In this document: positions 18,363-26,749 of the stretch, in pieces | How the letters are laid out: every line of letters begins with the position of its first letter | Numbering within the stretch: the stretch's first letter is position 1 | DNA from: Herminiimonas sp. | Lineage (GTDB): Bacteria > Pseudomonadota > Gammaproteobacteria > Burkholderiales > Burkholderiaceae_D | Assembly: GCA_014377845.1 (NCBI GenBank) | Contig: JACMOV010000223.1 | Coordinates: 1-39,228 of the forward strand | Direction: 5' to 3' | Length of the DNA stretch: 39,228 bases | The notes under the pieces: generated by a model | What the model was told of the DNA's origin: nothing | Seen by the model: the letters and a program-made list of their open reading frames with translations, nothing else | The model's database searches: none | Made by a program: the position numbers and the translations under genes

Positions 18363-18390
18363 ATACTACTCCTCTCGATACGCCTGTCAA
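18363..18390 (-). promoter_or_regulatory. 6S RNA promoter
   Basis: TTGACA (18390-18385), a 16-base spacer and TAGTAT (18368-18363) on the minus strand place the start at about 18357, exactly where the 6S closing stem begins. The promoter lies after the zapA stop, so 6S can be made apart from zapA. Confidence 0.7.
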
Positions 18391-18405
18391 CCGCCAGCGT
18401 TGAAA

Positions 18406-18717
18406 CTAGAAAAGGTTTTCCTGGGGGGTGAGCGCGGCGTCCAGCACGGCGTGCATCACGCCGATCTTCTCCCGTACCGCAGCCATGGTCATGTCGGACA
18501 ACGGACCATCGGGCGCCTTGGTCGACAGCAGCTCGGCTGCGATGCCCAGGGCGGCGATCACGGCGATCCGGTCGTTTCCCTTGACCTTGCCCGCGTCGCG
18601 GATGGCGCACATGCGTTCGTCGAGATAGCGCACGGCCTGGTGCAGCTCCGCTTCCTCGCCGGCCTTGCATGACAACTTGAACGCCTGGCCCATGATCGAT
18701 ACGTCGAGCTGACTCAT
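18406..18717 (-). CDS. zapA: Cell division protein ZapA
   Basis: ZapA is a small cytosolic protein that cross-links FtsZ protofilaments at the division ring. The 103-residue product begins MSQLDVSIMGQAFKLSCKAGEE, the typical beta-strand/helix opening, followed by LHQAVRYLDERMCAIRDAGKVKGNDRIAVIAALGIAAELL and a C-terminal helix. It follows the ZapB-like coiled-coil gene by 10 bases and precedes 6S RNA, the classical order. Confidence 0.95.
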   Translation of the reverse strand: MSQLDVSIMGQAFKLSCKAGEEAELHQAVRYLDERMCAIRDAGKVKGNDRIAVIAALGIAAELLSTKAPDGPLSDMTMAAVREKIGVMHAVLDAALTPQENLF

Positions 18718-18727
18718 TGGGTCGCTT

Positions 18728-18973
18728 TCATGTCAGTTCCTCCTGGGATTCGGACGATGACGCTGGCTCATCCATGGCGTCCGGGTCGGGCAGGCGCGAC
18801 AGCAGCGCCGCAACCCGTTCATGGGCTGCCTGCATGCGCCGCAGCAGATCGTCGTTCTCGGCGCCGAGCGTTGCCGCATGCGCGCGCAGGTCCGCATTCT
18901 CGCGCCGCAGATCCTTGGCCAGGTCGGCCAGTTCGCCGACCTTTTGTGACAGTAGTTCGAAATCGGAAATCAT
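18728..18973 (-). CDS. ZapB-like coiled-coil protein
   Basis: This 81-residue protein is almost wholly a predicted coiled coil (MISDFELLSQKVGELADLAKDLRRENADLRAHAATLGAEN...), with an acidic Ser-rich tail (DEPASSSESQEELT). It sits 10 bases upstream of zapA in the same unit, which suggests a ZapB-type partner that bridges ZapA to the division ring; sequence alone shows only the coiled coil. I place the start at the ATG at 18973. A longer in-frame ATG at 19018 would put coding sequence across a near-consensus promoter, so I consider it less likely. The promoter position suggests a leaderless message. Confidence 0.82.
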   Translation of the reverse strand: MISDFELLSQKVGELADLAKDLRRENADLRAHAATLGAENDDLLRRMQAAHERVAALLSRLPDPDAMDEPASSSESQEELT

Positions 18974-18979
18974 CTCGCC

Positions 18980-19009
18980 ACTATAGTGGGGCAACCGAAT
19001 CGACGTCAA
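18980..19009 (-). promoter_or_regulatory. Promoter of zapB-zapA, predicting a leaderless transcript
   Basis: On the minus strand TTGACG (19009-19004), an 18-base spacer and TATAGT (18985-18980) form a strong sigma-70 promoter. Seven bases beyond the -10 is the A of the ATG at 18973. The -10 lies in a 12-base palindrome, CCACTATAGTGG (18978-18989). Confidence 0.6.
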
Positions 19010-19204
19010 CCGATTCAAGCCGGCCTTCCCGGTTTCGGTCAGCTTTGGCTGTTACCGCCTACAGTATCAACGGGAAGCACGCATGCTGGTGGACACCCGG
19101 ACCATGATGGATTATGTTCTCGAAGCAATCATCGGCTATGTGCAGCCAACCAGGAACTGGCATGCGCATCGCCTTTTCCGCTCCAGCATGCGAAAGAGAC
19201 CATC

Positions 19205-20893
19205 TTGAACAACCTCAGCGTTCGACAAAAACTTTTTCCTCGGATTTTTCGCGATCGTGGCGATCATCATCTGCCTGCTACTGGTCGCCTACAATAATTT
19301 CACGCGCCTGAGTCAGGCGAACGCTTGGGACAATCATACGTTGCAAGTGCTGCTGGCCGGCGATCAGGTCGAACAGGCTGCCGATCACATCCAGGGCGCC
19401 TACCTCGCGTTCCTGATCGGCGGCAGCGAGTCTGGCCTGGCCGACCTCGAAAAAACCGGGGTGAACTGGAGCAGTGGATCAAGGAAGCCAAGCGCCTCAC
19501 AACGGATAACCCCAACCAGCAGGCGCGGCTGATACAGATCGAAAACGATGCCCAGGAATGGTTTGCCGCGCGCGTTTTTTCCCGCATTGAAAAACGCCGG
19601 GAATTCAACAAGAAACTGATCACTGCCGACCAGTTCATGCACGATCCAATAATGACCGGCGGCTTTTCGCGGGTACAGGTCCTGCACAAGACGCTCGATG
19701 CATTCGAGGCCGAAGAAAAACGCCTCTTGGCCGAACGCAGCCAGGCGGCCAGTGAGTTGCGCCAGACAATGACGCTGGTGTTGATTCTGGGTGGGCTGTT
19801 GTGCGTCGTGCTGGCGGCAGTGATTTCGATCATCCTGTCGCGCCCCATCCTTGCGCCGCCGGGCAACCTTTCCCGCACGGTGGCAGCCATTGCCGCCGGC
19901 GACCAGTCCGCCCGGGCAACCGTGATCGGCAAGGATGCGCTGGGACGTGTCACGGAAGAGTTCAACCGCATGGCGCAGTCAATACAGGCCAACCAGCAGC
20001 GCGAACTCGATGCCACGAACACGCTCAAGAGCAAGGTCGATGCACTGCTGACCAGTGTCTCGCGCGGTGCGACCGGCGACCTGACGGGCAAGGTGATCGT
20101 CTCCGGCAGCGACGCGATCGGCCAGTTCGGCGATGGACTTTCGGCCATGTTCGACAATCTGCGTGGCCTGCTGATGAAGATACAGCGCGCCGGCATCCAG
20201 GTCACGACGTCGACCACTGAAATCGCCGCCTCCGCACGCCAACAGGAAGCGACCGGGGTCGAGCAGGCGCAGGTCAACATGAAGCGCATGGACGACACCA
20301 TGCAGAACATGGTCAATGCGACTGACTCGATCAATGCCAAGCTGGCTGCCTTGTCCGAGAAGGCCAGCAACATCAACAACGTACTGGTGACGATTACCAA
20401 GGTCGCCGACCAGACCAACATCCTGTCGCTGAACGCGGCGATCGAAGCGGAAAAGGCGGGCGACGCGGGACGCGGGTTCGCCGTGGTCGCTACCGAAATC
20501 CGACGTCTCGCCGACCAGACGTCGATAGCGACCTGGGACATCGAGCAAATGCTGAAGGAAATGCAGTCGGCGGTATCGGCCAGTGTCATGGGCATGGACA
20601 AGTTCTCCGATGAGATCCGGCGCAGCGTCGGTGAGGTACGACAGGTGAGCGAGCAGCTTTCCTCGGTGATCGTCCAGGTCCAGCAACTGCCGCCCCGCTT
20701 CGATGCGGTGCTCGAAGGAATGCAATCGCAATCGATCGGCGCCTCGCAGATTACCGAAACCATGATGCAGCTTTGCGAGGCTTCGCAGCAGACTGTCGAA
20801 TCGCTCAAGGCGACCAGCGATGCGGTCAACCAGTTGCAGCATGCGGCGCGCGACCTGCAGGCCAGCGTCGCCAACTTCTCAGTCAACGACTGA
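19205..20893 (+). pseudogene. wspA: WspA-type methyl-accepting chemoreceptor with two frameshifts
   Basis: This membrane receptor would drive the Wsp signalling complex that controls cyclic-di-GMP on surfaces. From a TTG at 19205 the frame reads NNLSVRQKL, then breaks at a T5 run (19233-19237). The true sequence continues one frame over (AIVAIIICLLLVAYNNFTRLSQ...) until a G4 run (19458-19461), where the original frame resumes (ELEQWIKEAKRL). An insertion and a deletion thus compensate; in between lie the first membrane span and half the periplasmic part. Downstream are a second membrane span, a HAMP domain and a full signalling domain. The hairpin tip reads ADQTNILSLNAAIEAEKAGDAGRGFAVVATEIRRLADQT and the WspA-like segment SAVSASVMGMDKFSDEIRRSVGEV follows. 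Unframeshifted length would be about 562 residues. Sequencing error in the two runs is possible. Confidence 0.85.
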
Positions 20894-20895
20894 TC

Positions 20896-21417
20896 ATGCA
20901 GGTCCTGGTGCTGCAACTCGCCGGCGTGCGCTATGCGCTGGAGACACGCCATGTCGTGCGCGTGCTGCCTGCAATGCGCCTGACGCCGCTGCCGCGCTGC
21001 CCGGCATACATTGCCGGCGTCATGAATCTGCATGGCACACCGGTACCCGTGCTCGACCTTGTGCGCATCGTGACGACCGCCAGGATCGAGTCGGACATGC
21101 AGGCTGCAACTGCCCGCGTGACCGATCCCGCCGGTAACGACGGCGCGTATTTCGACACCCGCATCGTCCTGGCGGAGTGTGGTCAGACCGGCGCTGCACG
21201 CAGCCTCCTGGGCTTGCGTGCAAAGCACGTGATCGGCATCCGCTCGATCGATCCGGCGGCGATCGCGCCATCCGGCGTGCGCGATCCGCACAGCGGGTTT
21301 CTCGGCCAGGTAGTCGGCAACGAACAGCCGATGCTGCAATTGATCACCCTGCAGCATCTGCTACCGGCGCATGTAGCCACATGGCTGTTCGACGCAGTCA
21401 CGGAAGCCGCATGTTGA
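20896..21417 (+). CDS. wspB: CheW-like coupling protein (WspB type)
   Basis: This 173-residue CheW-domain protein would link the WspA receptor to the WspE kinase. It starts MQVLVLQLAGVRYALETRHVVRVLP and has the conserved PAYIAGVMNLHGTPVPVLDLVRI loop, then a second half with LLGLRAKHVIGIRSI. The frame is intact. The ATG lies two bases after the receptor stop, and the stop overlaps the cheR start by seven bases (21411-21417), so the operon layout is preserved although its neighbours are damaged. Confidence 0.85.
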   Translation: MQVLVLQLAGVRYALETRHVVRVLPAMRLTPLPRCPAYIAGVMNLHGTPVPVLDLVRIVTTARIESDMQAATARVTDPAGNDGAYFDTRIVLAECGQTGAARSLLGLRAKHVIGIRSIDPAAIAPSGVRDPHSGFLGQVVGNEQPMLQLITLQHLLPAHVATWLFDAVTEAAC

Positions 21418-21969
21418 CAACGGCGCTGCAGACGATCGTGCAACGCGTCAGCGGACTGCACCTGAGCGCGCCCACCGTCTCGCGCGCCGCGCAGCGTCGC
21501 ATGGATGCAATCGCCGTGACCGGTCTTGCACCCTACATCGCGCGCATCCAGGCGGACCCGGTAGAGATGGCCGAACTGATCGAGCTTCTGGTGGTGCCGG
21601 AAACCTGGCTGTTCCGCGATCCGGAAGCGTTTGTCGCAGCCGCGCAGTTTGCCGTGCGCCGCCAGGCCGAGGTCGATCGTCCCCTGCGCATCCTCAGCCT
21701 GCCCTGTGCAACCGGCGAGGAGCCGTATTCCCTGGCGATGGCGATGCTCGATACCGGCTTCGCTTCGTACACAGTCGTTCGACATCATCTTCTGCCGTAA
21801 CCTGCTGATCTACTTCGATGAACCGACGCAGCGGCGTGCCATCGCAGTACTCGATGGCTTGCTCGATGCTGCGGGATTACTGTTTACCGGGTGTGCGGAA
21901 CTGCCGGTGTTTACAAGCCAGCGTTTCGACACCGCACAGTTGCCCCGCGCATTTGCATTGCGCAAGAAA
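21411..21969 (+). pseudogene. wspC: WspC-type CheR methyltransferase, internally deleted
   Basis: CheR enzymes methylate receptor glutamates using S-adenosylmethionine. The start MLTTALQTIVQRVSGLHLSAP and N-terminal domain are intact up to the SAM motif LPCATGEEPYSLAMAMLDTGF, then the frame runs to a stop at 21798-21800. The 3' half resumes in another frame right after the break (near 21770) as SFDIIFCRNLLIYFDEPTQRRAIAVLDGLL, a segment that normally lies roughly 80 residues further on. About 240 bases of the SAM-binding core are therefore missing. Homology ends at FALRKKAP near 21969, where sequence from a later operon gene begins. The usual C-terminal TPR part is absent. The protein cannot be functional. 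Confidence 0.85.
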
Positions 21970-22127
21970 GCCCCCGGGAGGCCGTGTTGCGGCTTGCAGC
22001 GCAACACGCCGGCGGCATGCTCCACATCGACATCAGCGACGACGGCCACGGCGTCGACGCGGAGCAGATCCGCAAAAAAGTCATCGCGCGCGAGACGGTG
22101 CAAGGCGTGCTGGACCGCGGTAGTTGA
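21966..22127 (+). pseudogene. wspE: Remnant of WspE-type CheA histidine kinase (ATPase domain scrap)
   Basis: About 54 codons resemble the ATP-binding domain of CheA/WspE kinases: ESPREAVLRLAAQHAGGMLHI then DISDDGHGVDAEQIRKKV. The DDGHG matches the G1 box (DxGxG), and the preceding ESP fits the GIExP that follows the N box. Everything before it (phosphotransfer and dimerisation domains) and after it (rest of the ATPase, CheW-like and receiver domains) is gone, and a stop at 22125-22127 ends the frame. It is fused directly to the wspC remnant, which means wspD and most of wspE were lost in one deletion. A second deletion removed the rest of wspE and wspF before wspR. Confidence 0.8.
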
Positions 22128-22207
22128 CCCTGCCGGTTGATCGAGACCGGATGCCATGATTAAAGTAGCGTCGCGAATGCGCCGATAAAGAGTCGAAGGA
22201 AAATTAA

Positions 22208-23218
22208 ATGGCCATTGCGAGCGGACACGGCGACAGTAACGACACGATATTTACCCCCTTCAAGGTTCGGGTACTGCTGATCGACGATCAGGTCATCACT
22301 GCAGAGGCGATCCGCCGCATGCTGGCCGATGAACTCGACATCGAGTTCCATTTCGTCGCCGATGCACAGGCCGCAGCAAACACGGCAATGCAGCTCAAGC
22401 CGACCGTGATCCTGCAGGATCTCGTGATGCCGGGCATCGACGGCTTCGAGCTGGTGCGGCAGTACCGCGCAACCGCCGAAACCCAGGACACCCCCGTCAT
22501 CGTTCTCTCGGCCAAGGAAGACCCCAAGCTCAAGGCGCAGGCATTCAATGTCGGCGCCAACGACTACCTGGTCAAGCTGCCGGACCGGCTAGAACTGATT
22601 GCGCGCATCCGCTACCATTCGGCGGCCTACATCAACCGGCTGCAGCGCGACGATGCATTCCGCTTCCTGCGCGAGAGCCAGCAAAAACTGGCCGACACCA
22701 ACATCGAACTGCAGAAGCTGGCCGCGCTCGACGGTTTGACCGGCATCTGCAATCGCCGCCGCTTCGACGAGGCGTTGAAGAATGAGTGGCACCGCGCGCG
22801 CCGCGACAAACGCCCGCTGTCCCTGGTGATGTGCGACATCGATCATTTCAAGGCATACAACGATTCTCATGGCCACCTGGCCGGCGACCTGTGCCTGAAA
22901 AAAGTGGCGGCAGTCCTGACCGAAAATCTGAAACGCCCGGCCGATCTGGCTGCGCGCTTCGGCGGCGAGGAATTCGTCCTGGTGCTGCCGGACACGGATG
23001 CGGCCGGCGCGGCGATCGTGGCGGAAAGCTGCCGCGATCGCGTGCAGTCGCTTGCGCTGGAATCACCGGCTGCCAACAAGGTCGTCACCGTATCGGTCGG
23101 CGTCGCCACCCTGATCCCGGAAGCGGCGTCGAATTACGACGACCTGATCGACCTGGCAGATCGCGCCATGTACGAAGCCAAGCGCGCCGGTCGCAACCGG
23201 GTGGCGCAGCTGCCTTGA
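22208..23218 (+). CDS. wspR: WspR-type response regulator diguanylate cyclase
   Basis: WspR makes cyclic-di-GMP from two GTP when its receiver domain is phosphorylated by WspE. The 336-residue protein is complete. The receiver spans residues 19-140, with acidic pair D26/D27, phospho-acceptor D71 in ILQDLVMPGIDG, and lysine in NDYLVKLPD. A helical linker follows, then a GGDEF domain (about 175-335) with DGLTGICNRRRFDE, the active motif GGEEF at 252-256, and an inhibitory I-site RPAD (R243-D246) five residues before it. Domain order, length and positions match recalled Pseudomonas WspR closely. GAAGGA upstream supports the ATG. It is the only fully preserved catalytic member of this operon, so it either acts orphaned or is controlled by another kinase. 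Confidence 0.93.
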   Translation: MAIASGHGDSNDTIFTPFKVRVLLIDDQVITAEAIRRMLADELDIEFHFVADAQAAANTAMQLKPTVILQDLVMPGIDGFELVRQYRATAETQDTPVIVLSAKEDPKLKAQAFNVGANDYLVKLPDRLELIARIRYHSAAYINRLQRDDAFRFLRESQQKLADTNIELQKLAALDGLTGICNRRRFDEALKNEWHRARRDKRPLSLVMCDIDHFKAYNDSHGHLAGDLCLKKVAAVLTENLKRPADLAARFGGEEFVLVLPDTDAAGAAIVAESCRDRVQSLALESPAANKVVTVSVGVATLIPEAASNYDDLIDLADRAMYEAKRAGRNRVAQLP

Positions 23219-23239
23219 GCATCCATTTGGAATTCTGCT

Positions 23240-26200
23240 TTAGTCGAACGGCAGCAGCGCGCCGTCTACCGTGATCAACGCGGTGCGGATGGCCGACTCA
23301 CCAACGACTGCCTGCAAGGCGCGGCGGTACTCCGCCAGCTGCCGGGCATGCGCGACCAGATCATCCGGTCCGGCGCTACGCTTGTAGTCGAGTATCCAGA
23401 ATTCATCATCGAACCGGACCAGGCGGTCGATCCGCATCACGACCCCATCTGCCATCACGTCGACTTCATTGTCGGCACTGCGAAACAGCGCCGGATCGAA
23501 GAAACGCCGCAGATGTGGCTGCGACAGGATGCAGCGCGCCTGGCCGCACGCAAGGGTTGCGGCATCGATCGAGCAGCTGAGCCAGTGCGCGGTCAATCCA
23601 GGCGGCGGTACGCTGACAGGCCAGGTCGATGCGGCCGTGATGCGCTCCATTAATCCATGCAACAGGATGCCCTCGCCAGCGGCTGCCTGCGCCGCTGCCG
23701 AGAGGGCCGGTGCAACCGTCTGCGCTGCGCTCGCTGGCGGCGCAAGCAGCGGCGGCGCGAACAAGGCAAGTGAAAAGAATCCCTCCTCCGTAGTGCCGGA
23801 AGGCTGCGCGGCAGCGACCTGCGGTGTGACCTGTGCGGCCGCCTGCAGCCGCGCATACCAGCTGTCTGCCACGACGCCGTCGGTTCCCGCCTTGCGGCCG
23901 CCTGCCACGCCGCTGATGATGAGCAGACGGCGCGCCCGCGTGGCGGCGACATACAGCAGGTTCCAGTCTTCCTGCTCTCGCAATTGTTCTTCCTGCTCAA
24001 AGAATGACGCCCGGACGATGCCGCGCTCGGCGCGCCGGCCGAAGGCAGAAAAATGCGTCGGCGCGGCGGCATCCTGCGGCCACACGCACAGCACGCCGGC
24101 ATCTTCCCGCGCCGCCTCGCTGTGATTGGCGTCGAGCAGCACGACGATCGGCGCTTCCAGCCCCTTGGCGCTGTGAATCGTCAGGATGCGTACCGCGTCG
24201 ATGCCGGCGTCGATCGCCGCTTCATCTGGCGCATCGCGCGCCGCGTTGGCTTGTAGCGCGCGCAGGGCATCGATGAACTTCGGCAGGCTCGGATAGCGGC
24301 CGCCGTCGAGATTGAGCGACAGTTCGATGAAGGCATTCAGGTTGCCGATTACCTGCGCGCGCTGCAGCGCCGTCGCCGATTGCGCGTAGCGCGCCACGAC
24401 ATCGCCCTGGGCGATCAGGATGTCGAGCAGGTCGTGCACCGGCAGGCGCGGGGCGGCGTTGCGCCACTGCGACAGCAATCGTGCCGCGCGCGCCAGCGCA
24501 TCGGCATCACGCGCGTCGCCGGTTTCGGAAACAACAGCCTGCAGGCGATGCCACCAGGTGTCTTCGGTGCGGCCGGCGAGCGAGATCAAGCCGGCGTCAT
24601 CCACGCCGAAGATCGGGCACTTGAGCACATGCGCCAATGCGCGATTGTCGCCCGGGGTGATCAGGAACGTGAGCAGCGCCACCAGATCGCTGACTTCCAG
24701 CGACTCCAGCAGCCCGCCGCGTTTGTCGGAGACGAACGGGATGCCAGCTTCGCGCAATGCCCGCTCGTAAGCAGCCAGGTGGGCGCGCTTTTTGACCAGC
24801 AGCATGACATCGGACCAGCGCGTCGGAGCAACCTCACGTGCAGCATCCGGCGCTGCGTGCGCATCCAGTTCGGTCCGCGCCGCCAGGATCGCCTGTGCGA
24901 CGGCAGCGCCCTCTTTGCGCCGGCGCAGGTCTTCCTCTTCCTCGCGCGGCATCGTCAGCGGGTCGCGCAGTTCGGCGATTGAAGCCGCCTGCTGCGCTGG
25001 CTTGGATTGCTCCTCCGATTCGCATGTGTCGGGTAGCGGCTTTAAAGCATCCGCACCATCGGACCCATCCGACCCATCGACGCTACCAGCGACCGCAACG
25101 TGGTCTTCTGCCGGGTCATCCTGTCCCGCCAGCGGCAGCCGCCACACCGCGCCGCTCTCCCCGGCCAGGGTGGTCTGCGCAAAATACAAGGGATTGGCGG
25201 CGAAGGTCTCATTGAGAACCGCAGTGATGGCGACGGCGTTGCGGCGAGTCTGACTGGTGCGCAGCACGCGTGCGCCCTGCGACTGCAGCAACGCGCGCGC
25301 CGCCACGAATACCCTGGGCTCGGCACGCCGAAAACGGTAGATCGATTGCTTCGGGTCGCCGACGACGAAAACGCTCGGGCGCGACGTATCGTCGCCGTAA
25401 GCCTCCAGCCAGGCGCGCACCACGCTCCATTGAAGGGGGTTGGTGTCCTGGAATTCATCGAGCAGGACGTGCCGGTAACGCGCATCCAGACGACTCTGCA
25501 GGTACGCCGCATGCTGCGCGTTGCCGAGCAACCGGTAGACATGCCATTCCAGGTCGGCGAAATCGAAGACCCGGCGCTCGGCTTTCAACGCCTGGTAGGC
25601 ATCCAGGAATGCGGCGGCAACCGTCATCAGCGCCGCGTTTACGGCGATCACGGTGCGCTCGTGGCTGCGCGCGCGCAGGTGCTGCAAGGCCGCGCCCACC
25701 GAGATGAATTCCTCCTCGAACCACGACTGCCCGGCGGCACCGGATTCGGCCTCCAGTGCCGCAATCAACGCCTTGGTGGCGGTGTTCTTGCGCGGCGCAT
25801 CCTTGGCATCGAAAAACTCGTTGCACAGCGCATCAAATGGCTCGATGCCGGCGGCGCCACTCAGGCTGGTTTCGATCGCGACCGCGCGCCGCTGATTGGT
25901 CGCCGTGCCCTTGCCGAGAAGCCGGGCAATCCAGGTGATACGCGCAACCAGCTGCGCGTCCTGCCAGAGCGACAGCCGCGCATCTTCATGCGCATCGATG
26001 CCGCACAGGTCGATCAGTTCATCCAGTGGCGCGTTTGCCTGTGCGGCGGCCCACCATTCGGCGCGCTTGGCGACGAAGGCGTCGAGCAGCGCCTGCGCCT
26101 GATGGTCGCCCACCAAACTGTAGAGCGTCTGCAGGGCGGTGCGCACCGGCGCGTTGGCGACGTCGTTGAGCAACTGCATGAAGCGGTGCGTGGTCTCGCT

Positions 26201-26749
26201 CAGCAGTTCCGCCGTGCCCTCGGTCAGCGCATAGCCGTGCGGTACACCGGAGGCCAACGGTGCAATCTGCAGCAGCCGCGCGAACCAGCTGTGGAAGGTG
26301 TCGATCGACAGCGCCTGCGGACTCGACAGAATGCGCTCGTACAGCCCACGCGCCACCGGCATCAGCCGCGCCAGGTCCGCCGGTGCGATGCCGCGCTCGC
26401 ACAGCAGCGTCGCAACATCCGCATCGGGCCGCAGGGCGAGGTCACGCAGCAGCGCCATCAGCCGCTCCTGCATCTCCTGCGCCGCCTTGCGGGTAAACGT
26501 GATGGCAAGCAGCCCGGACGGTTCGCAACCGGCCAGCAGCAGGCGCAGCATCCGCGCCACCAGCAGCCAGGTCTTGCCGCTGCCGGCACAGGCTTCCACC
26601 ACCACCGAGACCGCCGGGTCGCAGGCCGCCCCGATGAAGGCTTCCGCATCGGCCGCCGCGCCGTCGATCGTGTAGGCCAACGCCGCCATGCGCGTATCGG
26701 CAGTCACCGGACCGGCATCGAGGTCACCATCCCGGCCGGCCAGCTTCAC
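23240..26749 (-). CDS. addA: AddA-type helicase-nuclease subunit (UvrD superfamily)
   Basis: AddA, with AddB, processes double-strand breaks for RecA-dependent repair. It combines a 3'-5' helicase with a C-terminal nuclease. The product is about 1169 residues. Motifs in order: Walker A ACAGSGKT (K59), ITFTRKAAQEMQERL, the Walker B box LLDEFQDTNPLQW, GDPKQSIYRFRRAEP, LTIHSAKGLEAPIVVLLD, YVAATRARRLL, and the PD-(D/E)XK nuclease end with HGLMER and WILDYKRS. I place the start at a GTG at 26749 that overlaps the addB stop by four bases (GTGA) with AAGGGG upstream. GTG 26752, GTG 26767 and ATG 26689 are alternatives. It is convergent with wspR, 21 bases apart. Confidence 0.93.
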   Translation of the reverse strand: MKLAGRDGDLDAGPVTADTRMAALAYTIDGAAADAEAFIGAACDPAVSVVVEACAGSGKTWLLVARMLRLLLAGCEPSGLLAITFTRKAAQEMQERLMALLRDLALRPDADVATLLCERGIAPADLARLMPVARGLYERILSSPQALSIDTFHSWFARLLQIAPLASGVPHGYALTEGTAELLSETTHRFMQLLNDVANAPVRTALQTLYSLVGDHQAQALLDAFVAKRAEWWAAAQANAPLDELIDLCGIDAHEDARLSLWQDAQLVARITWIARLLGKGTATNQRRAVAIETSLSGAAGIEPFDALCNEFFDAKDAPRKNTATKALIAALEAESGAAGQSWFEEEFISVGAALQHLRARSHERTVIAVNAALMTVAAAFLDAYQALKAERRVFDFADLEWHVYRLLGNAQHAAYLQSRLDARYRHVLLDEFQDTNPLQWSVVRAWLEAYGDDTSRPSVFVVGDPKQSIYRFRRAEPRVFVAARALLQSQGARVLRTSQTRRNAVAITAVLNETFAANPLYFAQTTLAGESGAVWRLPLAGQDDPAEDHVAVAGSVDGSDGSDGADALKPLPDTCESEEQSKPAQQAASIAELRDPLTMPREEEEDLRRRKEGAAVAQAILAARTELDAHAAPDAAREVAPTRWSDVMLLVKKRAHLAAYERALREAGIPFVSDKRGGLLESLEVSDLVALLTFLITPGDNRALAHVLKCPIFGVDDAGLISLAGRTEDTWWHRLQAVVSETGDARDADALARAARLLSQWRNAAPRLPVHDLLDILIAQGDVVARYAQSATALQRAQVIGNLNAFIELSLNLDGGRYPSLPKFIDALRALQANAARDAPDEAAIDAGIDAVRILTIHSAKGLEAPIVVLLDANHSEAAREDAGVLCVWPQDAAAPTHFSAFGRRAERGIVRASFFEQEEQLREQEDWNLLYVAATRARRLLIISGVAGGRKAGTDGVVADSWYARLQAAAQVTPQVAAAQPSGTTEEGFFSLALFAPPLLAPPASAAQTVAPALSAAAQAAAGEGILLHGLMERITAASTWPVSVPPPGLTAHWLSCSIDAATLACGQARCILSQPHLRRFFDPALFRSADNEVDVMADGVVMRIDRLVRFDDEFWILDYKRSAGPDDLVAHARQLAEYRRALQAVVGESAIRTALITVDGALLPFD

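Noticed and set aside
19083-19208. 41-codon open frame before wspA, starting MLVDTRTMMDYV, with its stop overlapping the TTG start
   Set aside because: It has a GGGAAG upstream and could be coupled to wspA, but it matches nothing I know and short open frames are expected by chance here.
19233-19461. Programmed frameshifting in wspA
   Set aside because: Two opposite shifts at different homopolymers, next to clearly deleted partner genes, fit decay or sequencing error better than a programmed event.
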